In this document: one piece after another, positions 1 to 11,708 of the stretch
Position numbering within the stretch: the stretch's first letter is position 1
Layout of the letters: each line of letters begins with the position of its first letter
Source of the DNA: Amphibalanus amphitrite
Taxonomy: Eukaryota > Arthropoda > Thecostraca > Balanomorpha > Balanidae
NCBI RefSeq assembly: GCF_019059575.1
Contig: NW_024881995.1
Span: 1-64,000, forward strand
Length of the DNA: 64,000 nt
Direction: 5' to 3'
Notes under the pieces: generated by a model
Database searches by the model: none
What the model saw: the letters and a program-made list of their open reading frames with translations, nothing else
Told to the model about the DNA's origin: nothing
Program-made: the position numbers and the translations under genes

Positions 1-264
1 TGACCTGCGTTACTCTTTGCTGCGCGTAATCCTATCCCTTCCATCTCGTTTGACTACAACTGAGTATCTTGGTGAGTTATGACTACAACTGATGTATCCT
101 GGTGAGCGTCGTGAACGTGCGACGTGAAGGGCCAAGAGGGTTCGTATTCTGCTGCAGTAGCGATTTGGGTGGCTCATATTCTGAACCCTGAACTGCCACG
201 CCGATTGCGCTCAAATTTGGTACACTGTTTGGGACTGGTTGATAGGGATGTGTTTTTTATAACT

Positions 265-917
265 CGCATGTGTTTTTTATAGCGCGGAGAAAAAGTAGGG
301 ATTGTTAGGGTTAAGCAGGGACTCACCGATGTTAGATCCCTCTCTGTTCTTTCATAGGGGGGTCACGGTCCTGACCCAAGATAGCTGAGCTGTGTCGCAG
401 CCCTGACCTCAGACAGTTCAGCTGTGCACGCCGTCGGCTCGGCCGTCAGTCGCCACAGCCGCTGACGCCAGTGTCCAAACAGCTCCCAACAATATCCGCC
501 CGCGGGAGTGATCACCGGAACGGGCTGCATGGTACAGGACGGGCTGGGAACACGTCAACTCCATGACGTGTTCCCAGTGTACCTGCATGTAGTTTCTTTA
601 TTCCTCAGCAGTTGTCATCCCTTGGCGTTAGTGTTTCGCGTCCCTCATTGATCATTCCCGCCTCTGATGGCTTATCCTGCTATACAGGGCCGGATATTGT
701 TTGGAGCTGTTTGGACACTGGCGTCAGCGGCTGTGGCGACTGCGCCGAGCCGACGGCGTGCACAGCTCAGCTGTCTGGGTCAGGGCTGCGACACAGCTCA
801 GCTATCTCGGGTCAGGCCGTGACCTATGAAAGGACCCAGAGGGATCTAACATCGGTGACTCCTGCTTAACACCTAACAATCCCCACTTTTTGTCCGCGAT
901 ATAAAAAGACACATGCG
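265..917. mobile_element. Foldback element A1
   Basis: Non-coding element with inverted arms of roughly 250-290 bp beginning CGCATGTGTTTTTTATA. Central region short; small indels throughout, as in the rest of unit 1. Confidence 0.7.
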
Positions 918-1175
918 GTTAGGCTACCTGTGTCGAATTAATTAAAGTTTAGTTATGTCAAAGTTTCAAACATCAATCCGGTCTGCATGTCTGACTGCTC
1001 GCAGAACGGTTCTAGAGGCAGTTGTCAGCGCGCGCGGAACGGTCCTCGATATGTCCACTTTCAAGCGCGGAACGGTCCTTCTGCGCTACAGACTCCTCTC
1101 CCCCTCCCCCTGTCCTGGTCTATGTCAACACCAGTACACCACTGCCCTCCCCTACCCTCCTCCTGACCTTCTCAG

Positions 1176-2011
1176 GTGGCCAGCTGAGACGCTGGTCGGC
1201 CTACAGAACCTGCTCGTTCACCTGTTGGGAGGTCTCGGCAGAGAACGCGCACGTCTAGCAGTACCGACTCTGGGACCTAAGAGGGTCAAGGTGGAGACCG
1301 CCAAACAGGGTATGTAACAGACCGTAACACCAAGCCGTAACGCAGGTCGTTGCACGGGCGTAAAATAGATGAACACGACCGTAACATAGATCGAACACAG
1401 ACGTAACACTGGCTGCGTACGTGCGGGCACTCGGCCGGCCGGAACGGGCTGGATCCATTGGGCAATGAACAGGTGCTTTCTGTGACAGCGTCATCGCTGC
1501 AGGTCAGTCAGGGACACACAGACACTGCACCCGGCGCCCTTGTGCATGGTACAGGGCTCGCGGATTTTAGCGGTAGGTTTTGCACCTAGAAAATTTAGTG
1601 TACTTCAGGTTATATCTTCGTCGTCTTAAGCTTTTAAGTGTTGAAGATGCGATCGACTTGTTGGGTAACAAGCCGGCCATGATCGTGTAAAATGGCTTCA
1701 TCGTAGATCGATTAGTTTCTGAGATATAACCGGAAATGTAAAAGTGCAAAACCTACCGCTTAATCTCGCGAGACCTGTACCTGAGCCCTGAGCGCGCCCA
1801 TGTGTCGCCCCCAGGGCGTGTCGCCGGACGGTTCTGTGTGTCGTACTGAAACCTGAACCTGCCTGAGTGTTATGCTATGACTCCCCAGGGCGTGTCGCCG
1901 GATGGGGCGGCCGGCTACCGGGACGGGCTGCGGTGGACCACCAACGGCCACCCGCTCTCCGCCGAGGAGGTACAGAAGGTCGTCAGCCGGGTGAACCAGC
2001 TCTCCAGCTAG
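1176..2011 (+). pseudogene. Exons X and Y of amplified gene fragment (+ copy 1)
   Basis: Exon X is 1176-1309 and terminal exon Y 1889-2011; the matching exon Z would lie left of the window. Exon X has lost its frame (134 bp instead of 135, with internal indels and a TAG where other copies have TAC). Exon Y is open for 40 codons and ends in TAG. Acceptors CTCAG and CCCCAG and donor GTATGT are present. Gene not recognised. Confidence 0.6.
1568..1762. mobile_element. MITE S, copy 1
   Basis: 195-bp element in the X-Y intron with terminal inverted repeat TAGCGGTAGGTTTTGCAC and its complement at the right end. No coding capacity. A TA is present at each boundary, so a TA target duplication is possible. 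Confidence 0.65.
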
Positions 2012-3113
2012 CGGCGATGAGGTCAGTCACCGCACCGGGCGTATTGCACGGGGACCCTAACAGACGCCTCACTCCTTTCCCTCATCTCAGTTGTTCTTTC
2101 ATTTTTTATTATAAATAATGGAGATAGACCAGAGCATTTTCGGTGCATTTATTTTGGTCATGTTACTCCAACGGGGTTGCGTTGTCGGCACAGTCCTGTC
2201 TGGTCTGTGTTCTGCGGCGATGCTCTGCCATCCGGTGACCCAACGCCACTGTCCGCTGACCGAGTGTCGGCTCTCTGCTGACCGTGTAACGTCTGTCCGT
2301 CAGGGTGGTGGCCGTGAACACCTGTCGGACGGCGCCGGAGGGCAGCGTCGGCCGGCTGCTGTCACTGCTGGACCAGCTGCGGCTGCCGGACGCCGGAGCG
2401 CTGCCCGACTGGGGTCTACATCCTGGTATGTTACTGGGAGCGGCACGGTGTGTGTTGAGTGCTTCTGACGGTCAGTTCTAGTAACTGTTAGTTCCTCTAC
2501 TGGCCACCAGGTGAAAAGCGTATTAGCTGTACAGCAATGTAGAGTTGCTTCAGCTTTGGCGTAAACTTTTTCCTCTTCCGCTCACCATTCACCACCAGAG
2601 TCAGCAGCGTCTCGGCTGGCGGTCCAGTCAGTCAGAGCGAGTGTCTTCACTCGCCACAGCGGGCCGGACCCATTACAGGGCAGCAGAGTTATCAGTTACC
2701 AAGCCTTGGCCTATAAAGAAAACCAGGAAATAGTAGCAATTGCATATATGTAATGATTCTACTCTATTACGTTTGAGCTAGCGAAGCGTATATCTGTAAC
2801 GTTTTTAATAGGCTTGTAAGTCAGCAACCGCTGGGCTGATTGACCTGCGTTACTTCTTTTTGCGCGTAATCCTATCCCTTCCATCTCGTTATTGACTACA
2901 ACTGATGTATCTTGGTGAGTTATTGACTACAACTGATGTATCATGGTGAGCGTCGTGACACGTGCGACGTGAAGGGCCAAGAGTGTTCGTTATTCTGCTG
3001 CAGTAGCGATTTTGGGTTGCTCATATATCTTGAACCCTGAACTGCCACGCCAATTGCGCTCAAATTTGGTACACTGTTTGGGACTGGTTGATAGGGATGT
3101 GTTTTTTATAACT

Positions 3114-3782
3114 CGCATGTGTTTTTTTATAGCGCGGAGAAAAAAGTAGGGATTGTTAGGGTTAAGCAGGGACTCACCGATGTTAGATCCCTCTCTGGGT
3201 CTTTTCATAGGGGGTCACGGTCCTGACCCGAGATAGCTGAGCTGTGTCGCAGCCCTGACCTCAGACAGCTGAGCTGTGCACGACATCGGCTCGGCCGTCA
3301 GTCGCCACAGCCGCTGACGCCAGTGTCCAAACAGCTCCCAACAATATCCGGCCCTGCAGGAGTGATCACCGGAACGGGCTGCATGGTACAGGACGGGCTG
3401 GGAACACGTCAACTTCAGCATGACGTGTTCCCAGTGTACCTGCATGTAGTTTCTTTATTCCTCAGCAGTTGTCATCCCCTTGGCGTTAGTGTTTCGCGTC
3501 CCTCCATTGATCACTCCTGCCTCTGATGGCTTATCCTGCTATACAGAGCCGGATATTGTTTGGAGCTGTTTGGACACTGGCGTCAGCGGCTGTGGCGACT
3601 GACGGCCGAGCCGACGGCGTGCACAGCTCAGCTGTCTGAGGTCAGGGCTGCGACACAGCTCAGCTATCTCGGGTCAGGACCGTGACCTATGAAAGGACCC
3701 AGAGAGGGATCTAACATCGGTGACTCCCTGCTTAACCCTAACAATCCCCACTTTTTTGTCCGCGATATAAAAGACACATGCG
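3114..3782. mobile_element. Foldback element A2
   Basis: About 669 bp. The left arm starts CGCATGTGTTTTTTTATAGC; the right end, read on the other strand, starts CCGCATGTGTCTTTTATATC. Both arms then share the GATTGTTAGGGTTAAGCAGG and CCGATGTTAGATCCCTCTCT segments and the palindromic GCTGAGCTGTG region. No ORF. It occupies the Z-X intron. The long arms resemble foldback or long-TIR MITE elements; no superfamily is assigned. Confidence 0.8.
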
Positions 3783-4447
3783 GTTAGGCTACCTGTGTCG
3801 AATTAATTAAAGTTTATTATGTCAAAGTTTCAAAACATCAATCCGGTCTGCATGTCTGACTGCTCGCAGAACGGTTCTAGAGGCAGTGTCAGCGCGCGCG
3901 GAACGGTCCTCAGATATGTCCACTTTCAAGCGCGGAACGGTCCTTCTGCGCTACCAGACTCCTCTCCCTCTCCCCTCCCCCTGTCCGCTGGTCTATGTCA
4001 GACACCAGTACACCACTGACCTCCCCTACCCTCTCCTGACCTTCTCAGGTGCCAGCTGAGACGCTGGTCGGCCTACAGAACCTGCTCGTTCACCTGCGGG
4101 ACGTCTCGGCAGAGAACGCGCACGTCTACCAGTACCGACTCTGGGACGCTAAGAGGGTCAAGGTGGAGACCGCCCAGAACAGGGTATGTAACACAGACCG
4201 TAAGACAAGCCGTAGCGCAGGTCGTTACACAGGGCGTAAAATAGATTGAACACAGACCGTAACATAGATCGAACACAGACCGTAACACTGGCTGCGTACG
4301 TGCGGGCACTCGGCCGACCGGAACTGGGCTGGATCCATTGGGCAATGAACAGGTGCTTTCTGTGACAGCGTCACCGCTGCAGGTCAGTCAGTGACACACA
4401 GACACTGCACCCGGCGCCCTTGTGCATGGTACAGGGCTCGCGGGTTT

Positions 4448-4642
4448 TAGCGGTAGGTTTTGCACCTAGAAAATTTAGTGTACTTCAGGTTATATCTTTG
4501 TCGTCTTAAGCTTTTAAGTGTTGAAGATGCGATCGACTTGTTGGGTAACAAGCCGGCCATGATCGTTTAAAATGGCTTCATCGTAGATCGATTAGTTTCT
4601 GAGATATAACCGGAAATGTAAAAGTGCAAAACCTACCGCTTA
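4448..4642. mobile_element. MITE S, copy 2
   Basis: Same element in unit 2; subterminal TTATATC/GATATAA segments are also inverted. Confidence 0.65.
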
Positions 4643-6003
4643 ATCTCGCGAGACCTGTACCTGAGCCCTGAGCGCGCCCATGTGTCGCCCCCAGGGCGTG
4701 TCGCCGGACGGTTCTGTGTGTCGGACTGAAACCTGAACCTGCCTGAGTGTTATGCTATGACTCCCCAGGGCGTGTCGCCGGATGGGGCGGCCGGCTACCG
4801 GGACGGGCTGCGGCGGACCACCAACGGCCACCCGCTCTCCGCCGAGGAGGTACAGAAGGTCGTCAGCCGGGTGAACCAGCTCTCCAGCTAGCGGCGCAGA
4901 GGTCAGTCACCGCACCGGGCGTATTGCACGGGGACCCTAACAGACGCCTCACTCCTTTCCCTCATCTCAGTTGTTCTTTCATTTTTTTTTTTTTTATTAT
5001 TATAAATAATGGAGATAGACCAGAGCATTATCGGTGCATGTATTAGGGTCATGTTACTCCAACGGGGTTGCGTTGTCGGCACAGTCCTGTCTGGTCTGTG
5101 TGCTGCGGCGATGCTCTGCCATCCGGTGACCCAACGCCACTGTCCGCTGACCGAGTGTCGGCTCTCTGCTGACCGTGTAACGTCTGTCCGTCAGGGTGGT
5201 GGCCATGAACACCTGTCGGACGGCGCCGGAGGGCAGCGCCGGCCGGGTGCTGTCACTGCTGGACCAGCTGCGGCTGCCGGACGCCGGAGCGCTGCCCGAC
5301 TGGGGTCTACATCCTGGTATGTTACTGGGAGCGGCACGGTGTGTGTTGGGTGCTTCTGACGGTCAGTTGTAGTAACTGTTAGTTCCTCTACTGGCCACCA
5401 GGTGAAAAGCGTATTAGCTGTACAGCAATGTAGAGTTGCTTCAGCTTTGGCGTAAACTTTCTCCTCTTCCGCTCACTATTCACCACCAGAGTCAGCAGCG
5501 TCTCGGCTGGCGGTCCAGTCAGTCAGAGCGAGTGTCTTCACTCGCCACAGCGGGCCGGACCCATTACAGGGCAGCAGAGTTATCAGTTACCAAGCCTTGG
5601 CCTATAAAGAAAACCAGGAAATAGTAGCAATTGCATATATGTAATGATTCTACTCTATTACGTTTGATCTAGCGAAGCGTATATCTGTAACGTTTTTAAT
5701 AGGCTTGTAAGTCAGCAACCGCTGGGCTGATTGACCTGCGTTACTCTTTGCTGCGCGTAATCCTATCCCTTCCATCTCGTTATTGACTACAACTGATGTA
5801 TCTTGGTGAGTTATTGACTACAACTGATGTATCATGGTGAGCGTCGTGACACGTGCGACGTGAAGGGCCAAGAGTGTTCGTTATTCTGCTGCATTAGCGA
5901 TTTTGGGTTGCTCATATATCTTGAACCCTGAACTGCCACGCCGATTGCGCTCAAATTTGGTACACTGTTTGGGACTGGTTGATAGGGATGTGTTTTTTAT
6001 AAC

Positions 6004-6673
6004 TCGCATGTGTTTTTTTATAGCGCGGAGAAAAAAGTAGGGATTGTTAGCGTTAAGCAGGGACTCACCGATGTTAGATCCCTCTCTGGGTCTTTTCATA
6101 GGGGGTCACGGTCCTGACCCGAGATAGCTGAGCTGTGTCGCAGCCCTGACCTCAGACAGCTGAGCTGTGCACGCCGTCGGCTCGGCCGTCAGTCGCCACA
6201 GCCGCTGACGCCAGTGTCCAAACAGCTCCCAACAATATCCGGCCCTGCGGGAGTGATCACCGGATCGGGCTGCATGGTACAGGACGGGCTTGGAACACGT
6301 CAACTCCAGCATGACGTGTTCCCAGTGTACCTGCATGTAGTTTCTTTATTCCTCAGCAGTTGTCATCCCCTTGGCGTTAGTGTTTCGCGTCCCTCCATTG
6401 ATCACTCCCGCCTCTGATGGCTTATCCTGCTATACAGGGCCGGATATTGTTTGGAGCTGTTTGGACACTGGCGTCAGCGGCTGTGGCGACTGACGGTCGA
6501 GCCGACGGCGTGCACAGCTCAGCTGTCTGAGGTCAGGGCTGCGACACAGCTCAGCTATCTCGGGTCAGGACCGTGACCTATGAAAGGGACCAGAGAGGGA
6601 TCTAACATCGGTGACTCCCTGCTTAACCCTAACAATCCCCACTTTTTTGTCCGCGATATAAAAGACACATGCG
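6004..6673. mobile_element. Foldback element A3
   Basis: Short-form copy like A2, in unit 3. Confidence 0.8.
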
Positions 6674-7339
6674 GTTAGGCTACCTGTGTCGAATTAATTA
6701 AAGTTTATTATGTCAAAGTTTCAAAACATCAATCCGGTCTGCATGTCTGACTGCTCGCAGAACGGTTCTAGAGGCAGTGTCAGCGCGCGCGGAACGGTCC
6801 TCAGATGTGTCCACTTTCAAGCGCGGAACGGTCCTACTGCGCCACCAGACTCCTCTCCCTCTCCCCTCCCCCCTGTCCGCTGGTCTATGTCAGACACCAG
6901 TATACCACTGACCTCCCCTACCCTCCCCTGACCTTCTCAGGTGCCAGCTGAGACGCTGGTCGGCCTACAGAACCTGCTCGTTCACCTGCGGGACGTCTCG
7001 GCAGAGAACGCGCACGTCTACCAGTACCGACTCTGGGACGCTAAGAGGGTCAAGGTGGAGACCGCCCAGAACAGGGTATGTAACACAGACCGTAACACAA
7101 GCCGTAACGCAGGTCGTTACACAGGGCGTAAAATAGATTGAACACAGACCGTAACATAGATCGAACACAGACCGTAACACTGGCTGCGTACGTGCGGGCA
7201 CTCGGCCGGCCGGAACTGGGCTGGATCCATTGGGCAATGAACAGGTGCTTTCTGTGACAGCGTCACCGCTGCAGGTCAGTCAGGGACACACAGACACTGC
7301 ACCCGGCGCCCTTGTGCATGGTACAGGGCTCGCGGGTTT

Positions 7340-7534
7340 TAGCGTTAGGTTTTGCACCTAGAAAATTTAGTGTACTTCAGGTCATATCTTCGTCGTCTTA
7401 AGCTTTTAAGTGTTGAAGATGCGATCGACTTGTTGGGTAACAAGCCGGCCATGATCGTGTAAAATGGCTTCATCGTAGATCGATTAGTTTCTGAGCTATA
7501 ACCAGAAATGTAAAAGTGCAAAACCTACCGCTTA
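7340..7534. mobile_element. MITE S, copy 3
   Basis: Copy in unit 3, with one substitution in the left inverted repeat (GCGTTAGG). Confidence 0.65.
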
Positions 7535-7667
7535 ATCTCGCGAGACCTGTACCTGAGCCCTGAGCGCGCCCATGTGTCGCCCCCAGGGCGTGTCGCCGGA
7601 CGGTTCTGTGTGTCGCACTGAAACCTGAACCTGCCTGAGTGTTATGCTATGACTCCCCAGGGCGTGT

Positions 7668-8253
7668 TGTTGTTGTTGTTGTTGGTCCCTCCGTCTCAAG
7701 CTGAGACATAGCCGTCCGGCTCTGTAGGGACCTGTGGGCGGCCCCCAGGGCCGCCACGATGGCGCCGCTCCGCACCTCTTCAAGGTCGGGGTTGATGGAA
7801 CCCAGCAGTCGGTGTCGGGTGGCCATCAGTGCCGGGCAGCGCAGGAGGACATGCTGGGGGGTGTCCGCCTCCTCCTGGCAGACGGGGCAGAGCGCAGCCC
7901 TGCAGTGTTGATCGTCACACTGCTCACACCCCGCCAGCCGGGAGGGCGCCAGCCCGACTCTGTGACGCCACTGTGTAGAGCTGGTCCAGCGGCCGGCGCG
8001 GAGCTGGTGTACGTCCACCGCCGCCGACCGGTCTCCGCCGGCCACGGCCGGCGCGGAGGCTGTCCCCGGTCAGTCGGCGGAACCAGCCGGCCGGCCAGGC
8101 TCGGATGGTCCGGGCCCTCGCCACTCTGGCGGCGGCCCGGTGGGCCGTCTGGACGTCGATGGGGGCTTGGTCCTGTGCGAGGTTGCTGGCCTCCTTGGCG
8201 ATCGAGTCCGCTCTCTCATTCCCCTCCCCTCCCTCTCATTTCCGGCTCTCCCG
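7668..8253 (-). mobile_element. 5'-truncated non-LTR retrotransposon
   Basis: A 586-bp insertion flanked by a 13-bp target duplication CCCCAGGGCGTGT (7655-7667 and 8254-8266). On the minus strand it ends in a short (CAA)n tail next to the 7667 side. It encodes the C-terminal end of a reverse-transcriptase polyprotein (8045-7647) with a CPVCQEEADTPQHVLLRC zinc-knuckle-like motif, typical of the region after the RT/RNase H part in Jockey/I/R1-type elements. The clade is not resolved. Confidence 0.85.
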
Positions 8254-8678
8254 CCCCAGGGCGTGTCGCCGGATGGGGCGGCCGGCTACCGGGACGGGAT
8301 GCGGCGGACCACCAACGGCCACCCGCTCTCCGCCGAGGAGGTACAGAAGGTCGTCAGCCGGGTGAACCAGCTCTCCAGCTAGCGGCGCAGAGGTCAGTCA
8401 CCGCACCGGGCGTATTGCACGGGGACCCTAACAGACGCCTCACTCCTTTCCCTCATCTCAGTTGTTCTTTCATTTTTTTATTATTATAAATAATGGAGAT
8501 AGACCAGAGCATTTTCGGTGCATTTATTAGGGTCATGTTACTCCAACGGGGTTGCGTTGTCGGCACAGTCCTGTCTGGTCTGTGTGCTGCGGCGATGCTC
8601 TGCCATCCGGTGACCCAACGCCACTGTCCGCTGACCGAGTGTCGGCTCTCTGCTGACCGTGTAACGTCTGTCCGTCAG

Positions 8679-8800
8679 GGTGGTGGCCGTGAACGCCTGT
8701 CGGACGGCGCCGGAGGGCAGCGCCGGCCGGCGTCTGTCACTGCTGGACCAGCTGCGGCTGCCGGACGCCGGAGCGCTGCCCGACTGGGGTCTACATCCTG
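8679..8800 (+). pseudogene. Orphan exon Z (+)
   Basis: 122-bp exon Z with acceptor CAG/GG and donor GTATGT. The expected downstream X and Y on + are missing because the array inverts at A4. Translation in frame reads VVAVNACRTAPEGSAGR and onward, then shifts at the GGGG run. Confidence 0.55.
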
Positions 8801-9488
8801 GTATGTTACTGGGAGCGGCACGGTGTGTGTTGGGTGCTTCTGACGGTCAGTTGTAGTAACTGTTAGTTCCACTACTGGCCACCGGGTGAAAAGCGTATTA
8901 GCTGTACAGCAATGTAGAGTTGCTACAGCTTTGGCGTAAACTTTCTCCTCTTCCGCTCACCATTCACCACCAGAGTCAGCAGCGTCTCGGCTGGCGGTCC
9001 AGTCAGTCAGAGCGAGTGTCTTCACTCGCCACAGCGGGCCGGACCCATTACAGGGCAGCAGAGTTATCAGTTACCAAGCCTTGGCCTATAAAGAAAACCA
9101 GGAAATAGTAGCAATTGCATATATGTAATGATTCTACTCTATTACGTTTGAGCTAGCGAAGCGTATTCCTGTAACGTTTTTAATAGGCTTGTAAGTCAGC
9201 AACCGCTGGGCTGATTGACCTGCGTTACTCTTTGTTGCGCGTAATCCTATCCCTTCCATCTCGTTATTGACTACAACTGATGTATCTTGGTGAGTTATTG
9301 ACTACAACTGATGTATCATGGTGAGCGTCGTGACATGTGCGACGTGAAGGGCCAAGAGTGTTCGTTATTCTGCTGCAGTAGCGATTTTGGGTTGCTCATA
9401 TATCTTGAACCCTGAACTGCCACGCCGATTGCGCTCAAATTTGGTACACTGTTTGGGACTGGTTGATAGGGATGTGTTTTTTATAACT

Positions 9489-10158
9489 CGCATGTGTTTT
9501 TTTATAGCGCGGAGAAAAAAGTAGGGATTGTTAGGGTTAAGCAGGGACTCACCGATGTTAGATCCCTCTCTGGGTCTTTTCATAGGGGGTCACGGTCCTG
9601 ACCCGAGATAGCTGAGCTGTGTCGCAGCCCTGACCTCAGACAGCTGAGCTGTGCACGCCGTCGGCTCGGCCGTCAGTCGCCACAGCCGCTGACGCCAGTG
9701 TCCAAACAGCTCCCAACAATATCCGGCCCCGCGGGAGTGATCACCGGAACGGGCTGCATGGTACAGGACGGGCTGGGAACACGTCAACTCCAGCATGAGG
9801 TGTTCCCAGTGTACCTGCATGTAGTTTCTTTATTCCTCAGCAGTTGTCATCCCCTTGGCGTTAGTGTTTCGCGTCCCTCCATTGATCACTCCCGCCTCTG
9901 ATGGCTTATCCTGCTATACAGGGCCGGATATTGTTTGGAGCTGTTTGGACACTGGCGTCAGCGGCTGTGGCGACTGACGGCCGAGCCGACGGCGTGCACA
10001 GCTCAGCTGTCTGAGGTCAGGGCTGCGACACAGCTCAGCTATCTCGGGTCAGGACCGTGACCTATGAAAGGACCCAGACAGGGATCTAACATCGGTGACT
10101 CCCTGCTTAACCCTAACAATCCCTACTTTTTTCTCCGCGCTATAAAAAAAGACATGCG
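9489..10158. mobile_element. Foldback element A4 at the array turn-around
   Basis: Both outer flanks are the left flank (on the right as reverse complement), and the right arm ends CCGCGCTATAAAAAAAG like a left arm. The inversion of the array therefore happened within this element. Confidence 0.85.
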
Positions 10159-10846
10159 AGTTATAAAAAACACATCCCTATCAACCAGTCCCAAACAGTG
10201 TACCAAATTTGAGCGCAATCGGCGTGGCAGTTCAGGGTTCAAGATATATGAGCAACCCAAAATCGCTACTGCAGCAGAATAACGAACACTCTTGGCCCTT
10301 CACGTCGCACGTGTCACGACGCTCACCATGATACATCAGTTGTAGTCAATAACTCACCAAGATACATCAGTTGTAGTCAATAACGAGATGGAAGGGATAG
10401 GATTACGCGCAACAAAGAGTAACGCAGGTCAATCAGCCCAGCGGTTGCTGACTTACAAGCCTATTAAAAACGTTACAGGAATACGCTTCGCTAGCTCAAA
10501 CGTAATAGAGTAGAATCATTACATATATGCAATTGCTACTATTTCCTGGTTTTCTTTATAGGCCAAGGCTTGGTAACTGATAACTCTGCTGCCCTGTAAT
10601 GGGTCCGGCCCGCTGTGGCGAGTGAAGACACTCGCTCTGACTGACTGGACCGCCAGCCGAGACGCTGCTGACTCTGGTGGTGAATGGTGAGCGGAAGAGG
10701 AGAAAGTTTGCGCCAAAGCTGAAGCAACTCTACATTGCTGTACAGCTAATACGCTTTTCACCTGGTGGCCAGTAGAGGAACTAACAGTTACTACAACTGA
10801 CCGTCAGAAGCACCCAACACACACTGTGCCGCTCCCAGTAACATAC

Positions 10847-10968
10847 CAGGATGTAGACCCCAGTCGGGCAGCGCTCCGGCGTCCGGCAGCCGCAGCTGGT
10901 CCAGCAGTGACAGCAGCCGGCCGGCGCTGCCCTCCGGCGCCGTCCGACAGGCGTTCACGGCCACCACC
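10847..10968 (-). pseudogene. Orphan exon Z (-)
   Basis: Mirror of the + orphan Z at 8679-8800, on the other arm of the palindrome. Same borders and same GGGG frameshift form; no X or Y follows on the minus strand. Confidence 0.55.
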
Positions 10969-11513
10969 CTGACGGACAGACGTTACACGGTCAGCAGAGA
11001 GCCGACACTCGGTCAGCGGATAATGGCGTTGGGTCACCGGATGGCAGAGCATCGCCGCAGCACACAGACCAGACAGGACTGTGCCGACAACGCAACCCCG
11101 TTGGAGTAACATGACCCTAATAAATGCACCGAAAATGCTCTGGTCTATCTCCATTATTTATAATAATAAAAAAATGAAAGAACAACTGAGATGAGGGAAA
11201 GGAGTGAAGCGTCTGTTAGGGTCCCCGTGCAATACGCCCGGTGCGGTGACTGACCTCTGCGCCGCTAGCTGGAGAGCTGGTTCACCCGGCTGACGACCTT
11301 CTGTACCTCCTCGGCGGAGAGCGGGTGGCCGTTGGTGGCCCGCCGCAGCCCGTCCCGGTAGCCGGCCGCCCCATCCGGCGACACGCCCTGGGGAGTGATA
11401 GCATAACACTCAGGCAGGTTCAGGTTTCAGTCCGACACACAGAACCGTCCGGCGACACGCCCTGGGGGCGACACATGGGCGCGCTCAGGGCTCAGGTACA
11501 GGTCTCGCGAGAT

Positions 11514-11708
11514 TAAGCGGTAGGTTTTGCACTTTTACATTTCCGGTTATATCTCAGAAACTAATCGATCTACGATGAAGCCATTTTACACGATCATGGC
11601 CGGCTTGTTACCCAACAAGTCGATCGCATCTTCAACACTTAAAAGCTTAAGACGACGAAGATATAACCTGAAGTACACTAAATTTTCTAGGTGCAAAACC
11701 TACCGCTA
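11514..11708. mobile_element. MITE S, copy 4
   Basis: Copy in inverted unit 4'. Confidence 0.65.

Larger units (their letters stand above)
1..2837 (+). repeat. Tandem repeat unit 1 (left-truncated)
   Basis: First head-to-tail copy of the ~2.9-kb unit; it resumes at 2838 with the same motif TGACCTGCGTTACT. Order on +: A-element flank, foldback A1, exon X, MITE S, exon Y, exon Z. Compared with units 2 and 3, the first ~1.5 kb carries many scattered single-base deletions and insertions, so exon X is out of frame. These may be decay or uncorrected read errors at a contig end. Confidence 0.85.
2304..4891 (+). pseudogene. Three-exon gene 3' fragment Z-X-Y (+ copy 2)
   Basis: Exon Z 2304-2425, X 4049-4183, Y 4769-4891. 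Borders are CAG/GG and CTG/GTATGT for Z, TCTCAG/GTG and AGG/GTATGT for X, CCCCAG/GGC and stop TAG for Y. X and Y join in phase 0. X reads VPAETLVGLQNLLVHL and onward; Y ends EEVQKVVSRVNQLSS. GC-rich third positions fit coding DNA. Z has a GGGG run near its end that puts it out of frame with X, so this copy looks dead. Foldback A2 sits in intron Z-X and MITE S in intron X-Y. Family unknown. Confidence 0.6.
2838..5728 (+). repeat. Tandem repeat unit 2
   Basis: The cleanest full copy, 2891 bp, and the reference for the others. Contents: A-element flank 2838-3113, foldback A2 3114-3782, exon X 4049-4183, MITE S 4448-4642, exon Y 4769-4891, exon Z 5195-5316, and a tail with CCTGTAATGGG-like non-coding sequence to 5728. 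Confidence 0.9.
5195..8382 (+). pseudogene. Three-exon gene 3' fragment Z-X-Y (+ copy 3)
   Basis: Exon Z 5195-5316 (GGGG frameshift form), X 6941-7075 (open, 45 codons), Y 8260-8382 (open, 40 codons plus TAG). A LINE fragment entered 7 bp inside exon Y, but its 13-bp target duplication includes the splice acceptor CCCCAG and the first 7 bases of the exon. An intact acceptor-exon junction therefore exists downstream at 8259/8260. Product not recognised. Confidence 0.6.
5729..9215 (+). repeat. Tandem repeat unit 3 with LINE insertion
   Basis: Same order as unit 2 but about 600 bp longer because of a 5'-truncated non-LTR element (7668-8253) placed exactly at the start of exon Y. Foldback A3 6004-6673, exon X 6941-7075, MITE 7340-7534, exon Y 8260-8382, exon Z 8679-8800. 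Confidence 0.9.

Noticed and set aside
2118-2468. 116-codon ORF (MEIDQSI...) present in every unit
   Set aside because: It crosses exon Z in another frame and through its splice acceptor; its conservation follows from the recent duplication of the whole unit.
7734-8489. 251-codon + strand ORF
   Set aside because: It runs antisense through the LINE fragment and then through exon Y out of context; it is a shadow of GC-rich sequence.
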